Shown: piece after piece, positions 1 to 4,986 of the stretch
How positions within the stretch are numbered: position 1 is the first letter of the stretch
Layout: each line of letters begins with the position of its first letter
NCBI GenBank assembly: GCA_018712905.1
Contig: DVGD01000245.1
Location: forward strand, 1-7,863
Source of the DNA: Candidatus Avoscillospira stercoripullorum
GTDB lineage: Bacteria; Bacillota; Clostridia; Oscillospirales; Oscillospiraceae
Reading direction: 5' to 3'
Length of the DNA stretch: 7,863 nt
Position numbers and translations under genes: made by a program
The notes under the pieces: model-generated
The model's database searches: none
Told to the model about the DNA's origin: nothing
The model's input: only the letters and a program-made list of their open reading frames with translations

Positions 1-121
1 GGAACCCGCTCCCGTGGAAGAGACCGGCAGCAGCAGCGCCGTTGTCTGGGTCGTGGTGGCTGTGGCTGTGGTGGCCGTGGTGGTCATCGCCGTGGTGGTA
101 TCCAAGAAGAAAAAGAAGTAA
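1..121 (+). CDS. C-terminal end of a membrane-anchored surface protein (5' end outside the window)
   Basis: Reading from position 2, an open frame of 39 codons runs to the TAA at 119-121. The peptide starts with an acidic, Pro/Ser-rich piece (EPAPVEETGSSS). A run of about 21 Val/Ala/Ile residues with one Trp follows, then a Ser and five lysines. A hydrophobic helix followed by a short basic tail is the usual shape of a C-terminal membrane anchor that leaves the rest of the protein outside the cell. The layout also resembles a sortase sorting signal, but the expected LPXTG is only VEETG, so simple membrane anchoring is more likely. The Val/Ala run is encoded by low-complexity gtg/gct/gcc repeats. 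The function of the missing part cannot be judged. The gene converges with asd. No terminator with a good plus-strand T-run follows closely. Confidence 0.75.
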   Translation, partial: EPAPVEETGSSSAVVWVVVAVAVVAVVVIAVVVSKKKKK

Positions 122-148
122 TTCCACGAAGTAACCCCACTGTGAAAA

Positions 149-177
149 GGGCGGACACGTGAAATCCGTGCCCGCCC
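149..177. terminator. GC-rich stem-loop, possible terminator
   Basis: Bases 149-159 pair with 167-177: eleven positions, one A/C mismatch, loop of seven. On the minus strand the stem is followed directly by TTTT (148-145). On the plus strand no T-run follows. It could therefore end minus-strand transcripts coming from asd, and only weakly those from the surface-protein gene. Confidence 0.45.
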
Positions 178-188
178 CCAGACTGTAG

Positions 189-227
189 AAAAACCCCGCA
201 AAAGACTGATGCGACAGAGTAGCGGGG
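189..227 (-). terminator. Rho-independent-like terminator for minus-strand transcripts
   Basis: Read on the minus strand, CCCCGC (227-222) pairs with GCGGGG (199-194) across a 22-base loop, and the stem is followed immediately by TTTTT (193-189). This is the standard hairpin plus U-run arrangement. It would stop transcripts that start at asd and cross the intergenic region. The loop is longer than usual, so the strength is uncertain. Confidence 0.5.
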
Positions 228-272
228 GGTGTGTGCGGGGGGCAAAAAGCCCACCGCGCGTTCAATCAAACA

Positions 273-364
273 GGATTTTGAAACTTTATTGAAAGTTTCA
301 AAATCCGCACAGCGTGGCGAAAAGACTTTTTCGACACGCTGAGGCGTCGCTTCAGCGGCGCCTC
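273..364. repeat. Three back-to-back hairpins, probable interspersed repeat unit
   Basis: Three stem-loops lie almost edge to edge. Hairpin A: 273-287 pairs perfectly with 292-306 (15 bp, loop ATTG). Hairpin B: 310-323 pairs with 328-341 (one G/A mismatch, loop of four). Hairpin C: 341-350 pairs with 355-364 (one G-U pair, loop TTCA). A plus-strand frame through B and C reads DFFDTLRRRFSGASPFLYL before a stop at 381-383. I recall similar spurious peptides at the ends of hypothetical proteins from Oscillospiraceae genomes, which suggests a dispersed repeat; I could not check this. A smaller hairpin (235-257, loop AAAAA, one mismatch) lies just upstream. No insertion-sequence gene or target duplication is visible. 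Confidence 0.6.
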
Positions 365-543
365 TCCATTTCTTTATTTGTGAACGAGAAAATACTGTTC
401 AAAGCCAGATACGCCGTCGGCATCGTAAAATTTTCTGGTGATAGATAAATTCTGTATGAGACTAATCCTGCAGCTTCAAAGGATACGAAATGTTGCAAAT
501 AAACGTATCCCTCCCTTTTACTTCTTCTTTGATTTTGTGACAT
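352..543 (-). CDS. Possible small protein of 63 residues, function unknown
   Basis: An open frame on the minus strand starts MSQNQRRSKREGYVYLQHF and ends in a basic tail (EMERRR). I place the start at the ATG at 543-541 because GAGGGAG lies seven bases before it. An in-frame ATG at 591 would give 79 residues but has no ribosome binding site. The stop falls in the loop of the third repeat hairpin, so the 3' end is shared with the repeat. The N-terminus is rich in Arg, Lys and Gln; the rest has no membrane helix or motif I know. The codons are AT-rich, unlike the neighbouring genes. It may be a real small gene, part of the repetitive element or chance. The last two are at least as likely as the first. 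Confidence 0.25.
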   Translation of the reverse strand: MSQNQRRSKREGYVYLQHFVSFEAAGLVSYRIYLSPENFTMPTAYLALNSIFSFTNKEMERRR

Positions 544-547
544 AGCA

Positions 548-602
548 ATGCTCCCTCTATGATCAGCAGCGTTCATTTCTCTGCCTTTCATAAAGGGAGC
601 AT
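548..602. repeat. Inverted repeat with 14-bp arms around the small ORF start
   Basis: ATGCTCCCTCTATG (548-561) and CATAAAGGGAGCAT (589-602) are complementary except for one position, with a 27-base spacer. On the plus strand the second arm is followed by CTTTTTATAT (603-612), so it could act as a weak plus-strand terminator. On the minus strand one arm carries the GAGGGAG sequence that precedes the ATG at 543, and the other arm carries the anti-Shine-Dalgarno CTCCCT and the upstream ATG at 591. Folding would hide that ribosome binding site. Confidence 0.55.
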
Positions 603-690
603 CTTTTTATATAGGGAGTAATTTGACTTTTTGCAGCATTAACAAAATTGACTTATAACGCAAGAAAATCATTTTGTTTCCCAATTATGA

Positions 691-1779
691 TCATTTGTGG
701 TCGATGTAGCCCTCGGCGCACAGGAGCTCTGCCAGAAGCACCGCGCCGCCGGCGGCGCCGCGCAGAGTATTGTGGCTCAGGCAGACGAACTTATAGTCAT
801 ACTGCGTGTCGGGGCGCAGGCGGCCGATGGAGACGGCCATGCCGCCCTCCAGCATCCGATCCAGTTTGGTCTGGGGACGGTTCTCCTCCTCGAAGTAGTG
901 CAGGAACTGCTTGGGGGCGGAGGGGAGGTTCAGCTCCTGGGCGCGGCCGGAGAAGTTCGCCCAGCATGCCTTGATCTCCTCCATGGAGGGCTTGTGCTCG
1001 CCAAAGCGCATGAAGCAAGCGGCCATATGGCCATTGCTGCAAGCCACGCGGAAGCACTGGGCGGTGATGGCGGGGCCATCGGCGTTGACAATCTTGTCGC
1101 CCTCGATGTGACCCCAGAGCTTCAGCGGCTCCTGCTCGGACTTCTCTTCCTCGCCGCCGATGTAGGGGATGACGTTGTCCACCATCTCCGGCCAGGTTTC
1201 AAAGGTCTTGCCGGCGCCGGAAATGGCCTGGTAGGTGCAGACCAGGGCGGCCTCCAGGCCGAACTTCTTCAGTGGATGCAAGGCGGGCACATAGCTCTGA
1301 AGGGAGCAGTTGGACTTGACGGCCACGAAGCCGCGCTTGGTGCCCAGGCGCTTTCTCTGGGCGTCGATGATTCGGATGTGATCGGCGTTGATTTCCGGCA
1401 CCACCATGGGCACATCGGGCGTCCAGCGGTGGGCGGAGTTGTTGGAGACCACGGGGCACTCAAGCTTGGCGTACCGCTCCTCCAGCGCCCGGATTTCCTC
1501 CTTCTTCATGTCCACAGCGCAGAAGACAAAGTCTACCATATCGGCGATCTTCTCCGCGTCGGCCTCGGCGTCCAGAACCACCATGGAAGCGGCGCTTTCG
1601 GGCATGGGCTCTTCCATCGCCCAGCGGCTGCCGATGGCGTCGCGGTAGGTCTTGCCGGCGCTGCGGGCGCTGGCGGCCAAGGCCGCAATTTCAAACCATG
1701 GATGCACGCTGTTGAGGCAGACGAACCGCTGGCCAACCATACCGGTGGCGCCGATGATACCAACTTTGTACTTTTTCAT
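691..1779 (-). CDS. asd: Aspartate-semialdehyde dehydrogenase (archaeal/fungal-type family)
   Basis: This 362-residue enzyme reduces aspartyl phosphate to aspartate semialdehyde with NADPH, the branch-point step toward lysine/diaminopimelate, threonine, methionine and isoleucine. The N-terminal dinucleotide fold carries GATGMVGQRF (10-19). The catalytic cysteine is C158 in SNCS. R244 and H251 in FRVACSNGH are the expected substrate-binding and base residues. GAAGGAVLLAEL near the C-terminus is the usual closing helix. SNCS and overall length point to the archaeal/fungal branch of the family rather than the E. coli type. The start at 1779 is chosen because GGAG lies nine bases upstream and the protein then opens with the beta strand KYKVGIIGATG; in-frame ATGs at 1794 and 1827 would add 5 or 16 residues. 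The gene is divergent from queA and has no partner gene. A minus-strand -10 candidate TATAGT (1845-1840) lacks a good -35, and no lysine riboswitch is visible. Confidence 0.95.
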   Translation of the reverse strand: MKKYKVGIIGATGMVGQRFVCLNSVHPWFEIAALAASARSAGKTYRDAIGSRWAMEEPMPESAASMVVLDAEADAEKIADMVDFVFCAVDMKKEEIRALEERYAKLECPVVSNNSAHRWTPDVPMVVPEINADHIRIIDAQRKRLGTKRGFVAVKSNCSLQSYVPALHPLKKFGLEAALVCTYQAISGAGKTFETWPEMVDNVIPYIGGEEEKSEQEPLKLWGHIEGDKIVNADGPAITAQCFRVACSNGHMAACFMRFGEHKPSMEEIKACWANFSGRAQELNLPSAPKQFLHYFEEENRPQTKLDRMLEGGMAVSIGRLRPDTQYDYKFVCLSHNTLRGAAGGAVLLAELLCAEGYIDHK

Positions 1780-1818
1780 TCCGAATCGCTCCATTTCACT
1801 GTGTTCTTGAAGTAGGGA

Positions 1819-1847
1819 TTGCAACATTCAAAAAAATATACTATAAT
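1819..1847 (+). promoter_or_regulatory. Sigma-A promoter for queA-tgt
   Basis: TTGCAA (1819-1824) is separated by exactly 17 bases from a perfect TATAAT (1842-1847). Transcription would start near 1854, giving a leader of about 150 bases before queA. The promoter lies upstream of the asd start codon on the opposite strand, so the two divergent genes have overlapping control regions. Confidence 0.75.
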
Positions 1848-2005
1848 GCGTACTGGACACTATGCATGAATTTGGGAAATCTTTTTTGAATATGTACGCC
1901 GTAGAAAAGCAAATGTCTTTGAACGCTACATCATCATATCATATCCCCAGGCTCCTGTCAATGTTTATCCATGCAAATTGATGCCATTGGAAAGAGGTCG
2001 AATTG

Positions 2006-3049
2006 TTGAAAACACATGATTTTTTCTATGAGCTGCCGCCGGAGCTCATTGCCCAGACACCCCTGGAAAAGCGGGACAGCTCCCGCCTTATGACCCTCGA
2101 CCGCACCACCGGCGCCGTGGGACACCACCATTTTTACGAAATCGTGGATTTTCTGAACCCCGGAGACTGCCTGGTGCTCAATAACTCCCGCGTGCTGCCG
2201 GCGCGTCTCCTGGGACACCGGGTGCCCACCATGGGCGCCGTGGAGGTGCTGCTGCTCCGGGACAAGGGCGACGGCCTGTGGGAATGCCTCACCAAGCCGG
2301 GACGCAAGACCCAGGCGGGCACGGAGCTTTCTTTTGGAGACGGCGCTCTCACCGCCACGGTGGAGGAGGCCATGGACAATGGCAACAAGCTCATCCGCTT
2401 CCACTATGAGGGGATCTTCCTGGAGGTGCTCGAGCGATTGGGCAAGATGCCCCTGCCGCCTTATATCAAAGAGGAGCTCCAGGATCCCGAGCGGTACCAG
2501 ACCGTTTACTCCAAGATCAACGGCTCCGCGGCTGCCCCCACGGCGGGGCTCCACTTCACCAAGGAGCTTCTCCAAAAGATTGCGGACAAGGGCGTGAACA
2601 TCGCCTATGTGACGCTCCATGTGGGACTTGGCACCTTCCGCCCGGTGAAGGCCGAGGACATCAGCGAGCACCAGATGCACAGCGAGTTCTGCATGATCTC
2701 CCAGGAGACGGCGGAGCTGCTCAACAAGACGCGTAAGGCCGGCGGCCGTCTGGTCTGCGTGGGCACCACCTCCTGCCGCACCCTGGAATCCCTGGCAGGG
2801 GAGGACGGGCTCTTCCACGAATCTTCGGCCTGGACGGATATTTTCATCTATCCCGGCTACCGCTTCAAGGCCATGGACGCCCTCATCACCAATTTCCATC
2901 TGCCCGAGAGCACCCTGGTGATGCTGGTGTCGGCCTTTGCCGGGCGGGAGCACGTACTCCACGCCTATGAGGAGGCGGTGAAGGAGCGGTATCGCTTCTT
3001 CTCCTTTGGCGACGCCATGTTCCTGGCCGACGGCCTGGACGGAAAGTGA
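2006..3049 (+). CDS. queA: S-adenosylmethionine:tRNA ribosyltransferase-isomerase
   Basis: QueA moves and rearranges the ribose of S-adenosylmethionine onto preQ1 at the wobble base of GUN-anticodon tRNAs, giving epoxyqueuosine. The 347 residues match the family over full length: LNNSRVLPARLLG (58-70), SKINGSAAAPTAGLHFT (169-185), HVGLGTFRP (205-213), TDIFIYPGYRFK (277-288), NFHLPEST (296-303) and FFSFGDAMF (331-339). No ATG lies at the N-terminus. Two adjacent TTG codons (2003 and 2006) both follow AAAGAGGT (1991-1998). I prefer 2006 because its spacing is eight bases and the protein then begins MKTHDF, as in relatives; 2003 adds one residue. tgt starts six bases after the stop, so the two form an operon. 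The presence of queA implies that preQ1, not only salvaged queuine, is used. Confidence 0.96.
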   Translation: MKTHDFFYELPPELIAQTPLEKRDSSRLMTLDRTTGAVGHHHFYEIVDFLNPGDCLVLNNSRVLPARLLGHRVPTMGAVEVLLLRDKGDGLWECLTKPGRKTQAGTELSFGDGALTATVEEAMDNGNKLIRFHYEGIFLEVLERLGKMPLPPYIKEELQDPERYQTVYSKINGSAAAPTAGLHFTKELLQKIADKGVNIAYVTLHVGLGTFRPVKAEDISEHQMHSEFCMISQETAELLNKTRKAGGRLVCVGTTSCRTLESLAGEDGLFHESSAWTDIFIYPGYRFKAMDALITNFHLPESTLVMLVSAFAGREHVLHAYEEAVKERYRFFSFGDAMFLADGLDGK

Positions 3050-3055
3050 GGCGCT

Positions 3056-4186
3056 ATGTTTCAAGTTCTGAAAAAAGAGGGGGCGGCGCGGCGCGGCATC
3101 TTCACCTGTCCCCACGGCACCGTGCAGACGCCGGTCTTTATGAACGTGGGCACCCTGGGCGCCATCAAGGGCGCCCTGAGCGCGGCGGATTTGGAGAAGA
3201 TCGGCACCCAGGTGGAGCTCTCCAATACCTATCACCTGCACCTGCGCCCCGGCGATCAGGTGGTGCGCAAGATGGGCGGCCTCCACAAGTTTATGACATG
3301 GAATGGCCCCATCCTCACCGATTCCGGCGGCTTTCAGGTGTTTTCCCTGGCCTCTCTGCGAAAGATCAAGGAGGAGGGCGTGTATTTTGCCTCCCATGTG
3401 GATGGGCGGAAGATCTTTATGGGTCCCGAGGAGAGCATGCAGATCCAGTCCAACCTGGGCTCGGACATCGCCATGGCCTTTGACGAGTGCGTGGAAAACC
3501 CCGCGCCCTACGACTATGTGAAGCGCTCCTGCGAGCGGACGGCGCGGTGGCTGGTGCGCTGTAAGACCGAGCTTGACCGCCTCAACGCATTGCCCGACAC
3601 GGTGAACCCCGGCCAGGTGCTCTTTGGAATCAACCAGGGCGGCACCTACCCCGAGCTTCGCATCCGCCACATGCAGGAGATTGCCCAGCTCGACCTGCCC
3701 GGCTACGCCATCGGTGGCCTGGCGGTGGGGGAGAGTACCGAGACCATGTACGAGATCATCGAGGCGGTGGAGCCCTATATGCCCCAGGACAAGCCCCGGT
3801 ATCTCATGGGCGTGGGCACGCCCTCCAATATCATCGAGGCTGTGGCTAGGGGCGTGGACTTCTTTGACTGCGTCATGCCCGCCCGCAACGCCCGCCATGG
3901 AAGGCTCTTCACCTGGGACGGCGCCATCAACCTCAAAAACGCCAAGTATGAGCTGGATCCGTTGCCCATCGATCCCAAGTGCGACTGCCCAGTCTGCCGC
4001 CGGTATTCCCGGGCGTACCTGCGCCACCTCTTCAAGGCAGAGGAGATGCTGGCCATGCGGCTGTCGGTCATGCATAATTTGTATTTTTATAATACGCTCA
4101 TGTCGAAAATCCGCGGCGCCCTGGACAGCGGCACCTTTGACGCCTTCCGCAGCGCCTATTCTGCGGTGCTGGATCGGAAAATTTAG
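3056..4186 (+). CDS. tgt: tRNA-guanine transglycosylase (preQ1/queuine tRNA-ribosyltransferase)
   Basis: Tgt exchanges guanine 34 of tRNAs for Asp, Asn, His and Tyr with preQ1, the step just before QueA. The protein has 376 residues, normal for bacteria. Visible sites: D89 in TDSGGFQ (general acid/base), D143 in FDECV (base recognition), GGLAVGE (220-226), the nucleophile D271 in FDCVMP, and the zinc ligands C309, C311, C314 and H340, whose spacing matches the structurally studied Zymomonas enzyme. The substrate loop reads GINQGG where many bacteria have GIVQGG. The ATG follows GAGG, which overlaps the queA stop (3047-3049), so translation is probably coupled to queA. No defects are seen. Confidence 0.97.
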   Translation: MFQVLKKEGAARRGIFTCPHGTVQTPVFMNVGTLGAIKGALSAADLEKIGTQVELSNTYHLHLRPGDQVVRKMGGLHKFMTWNGPILTDSGGFQVFSLASLRKIKEEGVYFASHVDGRKIFMGPEESMQIQSNLGSDIAMAFDECVENPAPYDYVKRSCERTARWLVRCKTELDRLNALPDTVNPGQVLFGINQGGTYPELRIRHMQEIAQLDLPGYAIGGLAVGESTETMYEIIEAVEPYMPQDKPRYLMGVGTPSNIIEAVARGVDFFDCVMPARNARHGRLFTWDGAINLKNAKYELDPLPIDPKCDCPVCRRYSRAYLRHLFKAEEMLAMRLSVMHNLYFYNTLMSKIRGALDSGTFDAFRSAYSAVLDRKI

Positions 4187-4195
4187 CGAAATCAC

Positions 4196-4224
4196 TTGCA
4201 ATTGTGAGAGAATATTTGTATAAT
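4196..4224 (+). promoter_or_regulatory. Sigma-A promoter for yajC
   Basis: TTGCAA (4196-4201), a 17-base spacer and a perfect TATAAT (4219-4224) begin ten bases after the tgt stop codon. Transcription would start near 4231, only about 25 bases before the yajC ATG. It uses the same two hexamers and spacer length as the queA promoter. yajC can therefore be expressed independently of queA-tgt, although no terminator separates them. Confidence 0.8.
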
Positions 4225-4255
4225 ATCAATACTTTTGAAAAACGGAGGAAGTTCC

Positions 4256-4597
4256 ATGCCAGCAGATAGTATGTCCATGATCGTCATGCTTGTGGTGATG
4301 GTCGCTGTGTTCTACTTCTTCTTGATCCGCCCGGAGAACAAGAAGAAAAAGGCCATGAATGAGATGCGTAGCAGCCTGAAGGTGGGCGACAATATCACCA
4401 CCATCGGCGGCGTTGTGGGCGATATCGTCTTTGTCAAGGACGAAAACATCGTCATTGAGACCGGCGCGGACAAGGTTCGCATCGAGTTCACCAAGTGGGC
4501 TGTTTCCACCAACAATACGGCTGAGAAGGCCGCTACCAAGGCCAAGGAGGCCGCAATGGCGGCGCGGAACGAGGCCAAGAAAAAGAAAAAGGGTTAA
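4256..4597 (+). CDS. yajC: YajC family Sec translocon accessory subunit
   Basis: YajC is a small inner-membrane protein that associates with SecDF and the SecYEG channel. The 113-residue product has one N-terminal membrane helix (about 6-24, ending FYFFLIRP), the basic stretch RPENKKKK (25-32) that sits on the cytoplasmic side, and the domain hallmark KVGDNITTIGGVVGDI (42-57). An Ala/Lys-rich tail from about residue 89 ends in five lysines and a glycine; it is likely flexible and is longer than in minimal homologs. The ATG at 4256 is preceded by GGAGG at seven bases. A TTG at 4235 would add seven residues but lies upstream of that site. tgt-yajC order is common in bacteria; secDF, often next, is absent here, and a terminator follows. 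Confidence 0.93.
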   Translation: MPADSMSMIVMLVVMVAVFYFFLIRPENKKKKAMNEMRSSLKVGDNITTIGGVVGDIVFVKDENIVIETGADKVRIEFTKWAVSTNNTAEKAATKAKEAAMAARNEAKKKKKG

Positions 4598-4610
4598 TTC
4601 CCATTGCCGC

Positions 4611-4656
4611 AAAGGGCGCGCTGCGAGACTGCAGCGCGCCCTTTTGCGCCTTTTTT
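4611..4656 (+). terminator. Strong Rho-independent terminator after yajC
   Basis: Bases 4611-4624 pair perfectly with 4631-4644 (14 bp, GC-rich, loop GAGACT). TTTT follows at 4642-4645 and a second run TTTTTT at 4651-4656. It lies 13 bases after the yajC stop and separates queA-tgt-yajC from feoAB. Confidence 0.9.
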
Positions 4657-4721
4657 CCGGGAGGCTCCGGTTAAAGAACGGCCAAAGGCGCGAAGGCTGC
4701 ATATAGTAAGGTAGCAACTTC

Positions 4722-4728
4722 AAAGGAG
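4722..4728 (+). promoter_or_regulatory. Ribosome binding site that fixes the feoA TTG start
   Basis: AAAGGAG, part of a longer match to the 16S rRNA tail (AAAGGAGTGATG), ends nine bases before the TTG at 4738. The ATG at 4731 is only two bases from the site and is out of frame with feoA. No ATG or GTG in the feoA frame exists nearby. Confidence 0.7.
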
Positions 4729-4737
4729 TGATGCAGA

Positions 4738-4986
4738 TTGGGTGAGATCACCCTTTCCACGCTGGAGGTGGGCAAATGGGGCAGCGTGGGAGAAATTGCG
4801 CTGACAGGCAGCATCCGGCGGCGGCTCCAGGAGCTGGGCTTTGTTCGCGGTACGCCGGTGCAGTCCCTTTATGATGCGCCTTCGGGTTCCCCCCGCGCCT
4901 TTGGGATCCGGGGCGCCGTCATTGCCCTGCGCCGCAGCGACTGCGCCATGATTTCGGTGACCCCCTGGCAGCGGGAGGACATATGA
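4738..4986 (+). CDS. feoA: Ferrous iron transport protein A
   Basis: FeoA is a small cytoplasmic SH3-like protein that works with the FeoB transporter in anaerobic Fe(II) uptake. The 82 residues show the family pattern: an N-terminal strand and turn (LSTLEVGKWGSVGEI), a helix with IRRRLQELGFVRGTPV (26-41), then SPRAFGIRGAVIALRRSDC (51-69), ending AMISV. Length is typical. The start codon is TTG, chosen from the strong upstream ribosome binding site. The stop overlaps the feoB start (ATGA at 4983-4986), which implies translational coupling and equal output. Upstream, a -10-like TATAGT near 4702 has no convincing -35, and I see no Fur or DtxR box, so iron control cannot be shown from the sequence. 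Confidence 0.93.
   Translation: MGEITLSTLEVGKWGSVGEIALTGSIRRRLQELGFVRGTPVQSLYDAPSGSPRAFGIRGAVIALRRSDCAMISVTPWQREDI

Larger units (their letters stand above)
122..690. other. Gene-poor, hairpin-rich intergenic region
   Basis: About 570 bases between the surface-protein stop and the asd stop hold no gene I can call with confidence. Base composition changes from GC-rich to AT-rich, most clearly at 600-690. The stretch contains stem-loops at 149-177, 194-227, 235-257, 273-306, 310-341, 341-364 and 548-602, and one possible small minus-strand ORF (352-543 or 352-591). At 603-690 I see only AT-rich sequence with a short direct repeat (TTGACTT occurs twice, about 28 bases apart) and no clear terminator right behind asd. 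Confidence 0.7.

Noticed and set aside
84..269. A 61-codon minus-strand frame across the left intergenic hairpins
   Set aside because: It overlaps the end of the surface-protein gene and two stem-loops, and has neither a ribosome binding site nor family features.
149..602. CRISPR array
   Set aside because: The repeated structures are different hairpins, not identical direct repeats with regular spacers.
697..1815. A 372-codon plus-strand open frame opposite asd
   Set aside because: It is the antisense shadow of a complete asd gene with all catalytic residues.
1848..2002. preQ1 riboswitch before queA
   Set aside because: I see no short hairpin with the A-rich pairing tail of class I, nor a class II or III layout. 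Only a covariance search could exclude it fully.
1958..4201. A 747-codon open frame on the minus strand opposite queA and tgt
   Set aside because: It is the mirror of two well-conserved plus-strand genes in GC-rich DNA. It is His-, Gly- and Leu-rich and has no family motif.
4657..4737. Fur or DtxR box before feoA
   Set aside because: No 19-base palindrome close to either consensus is present. The stretch TAAGGTAGCAACTT is too imperfect to call.
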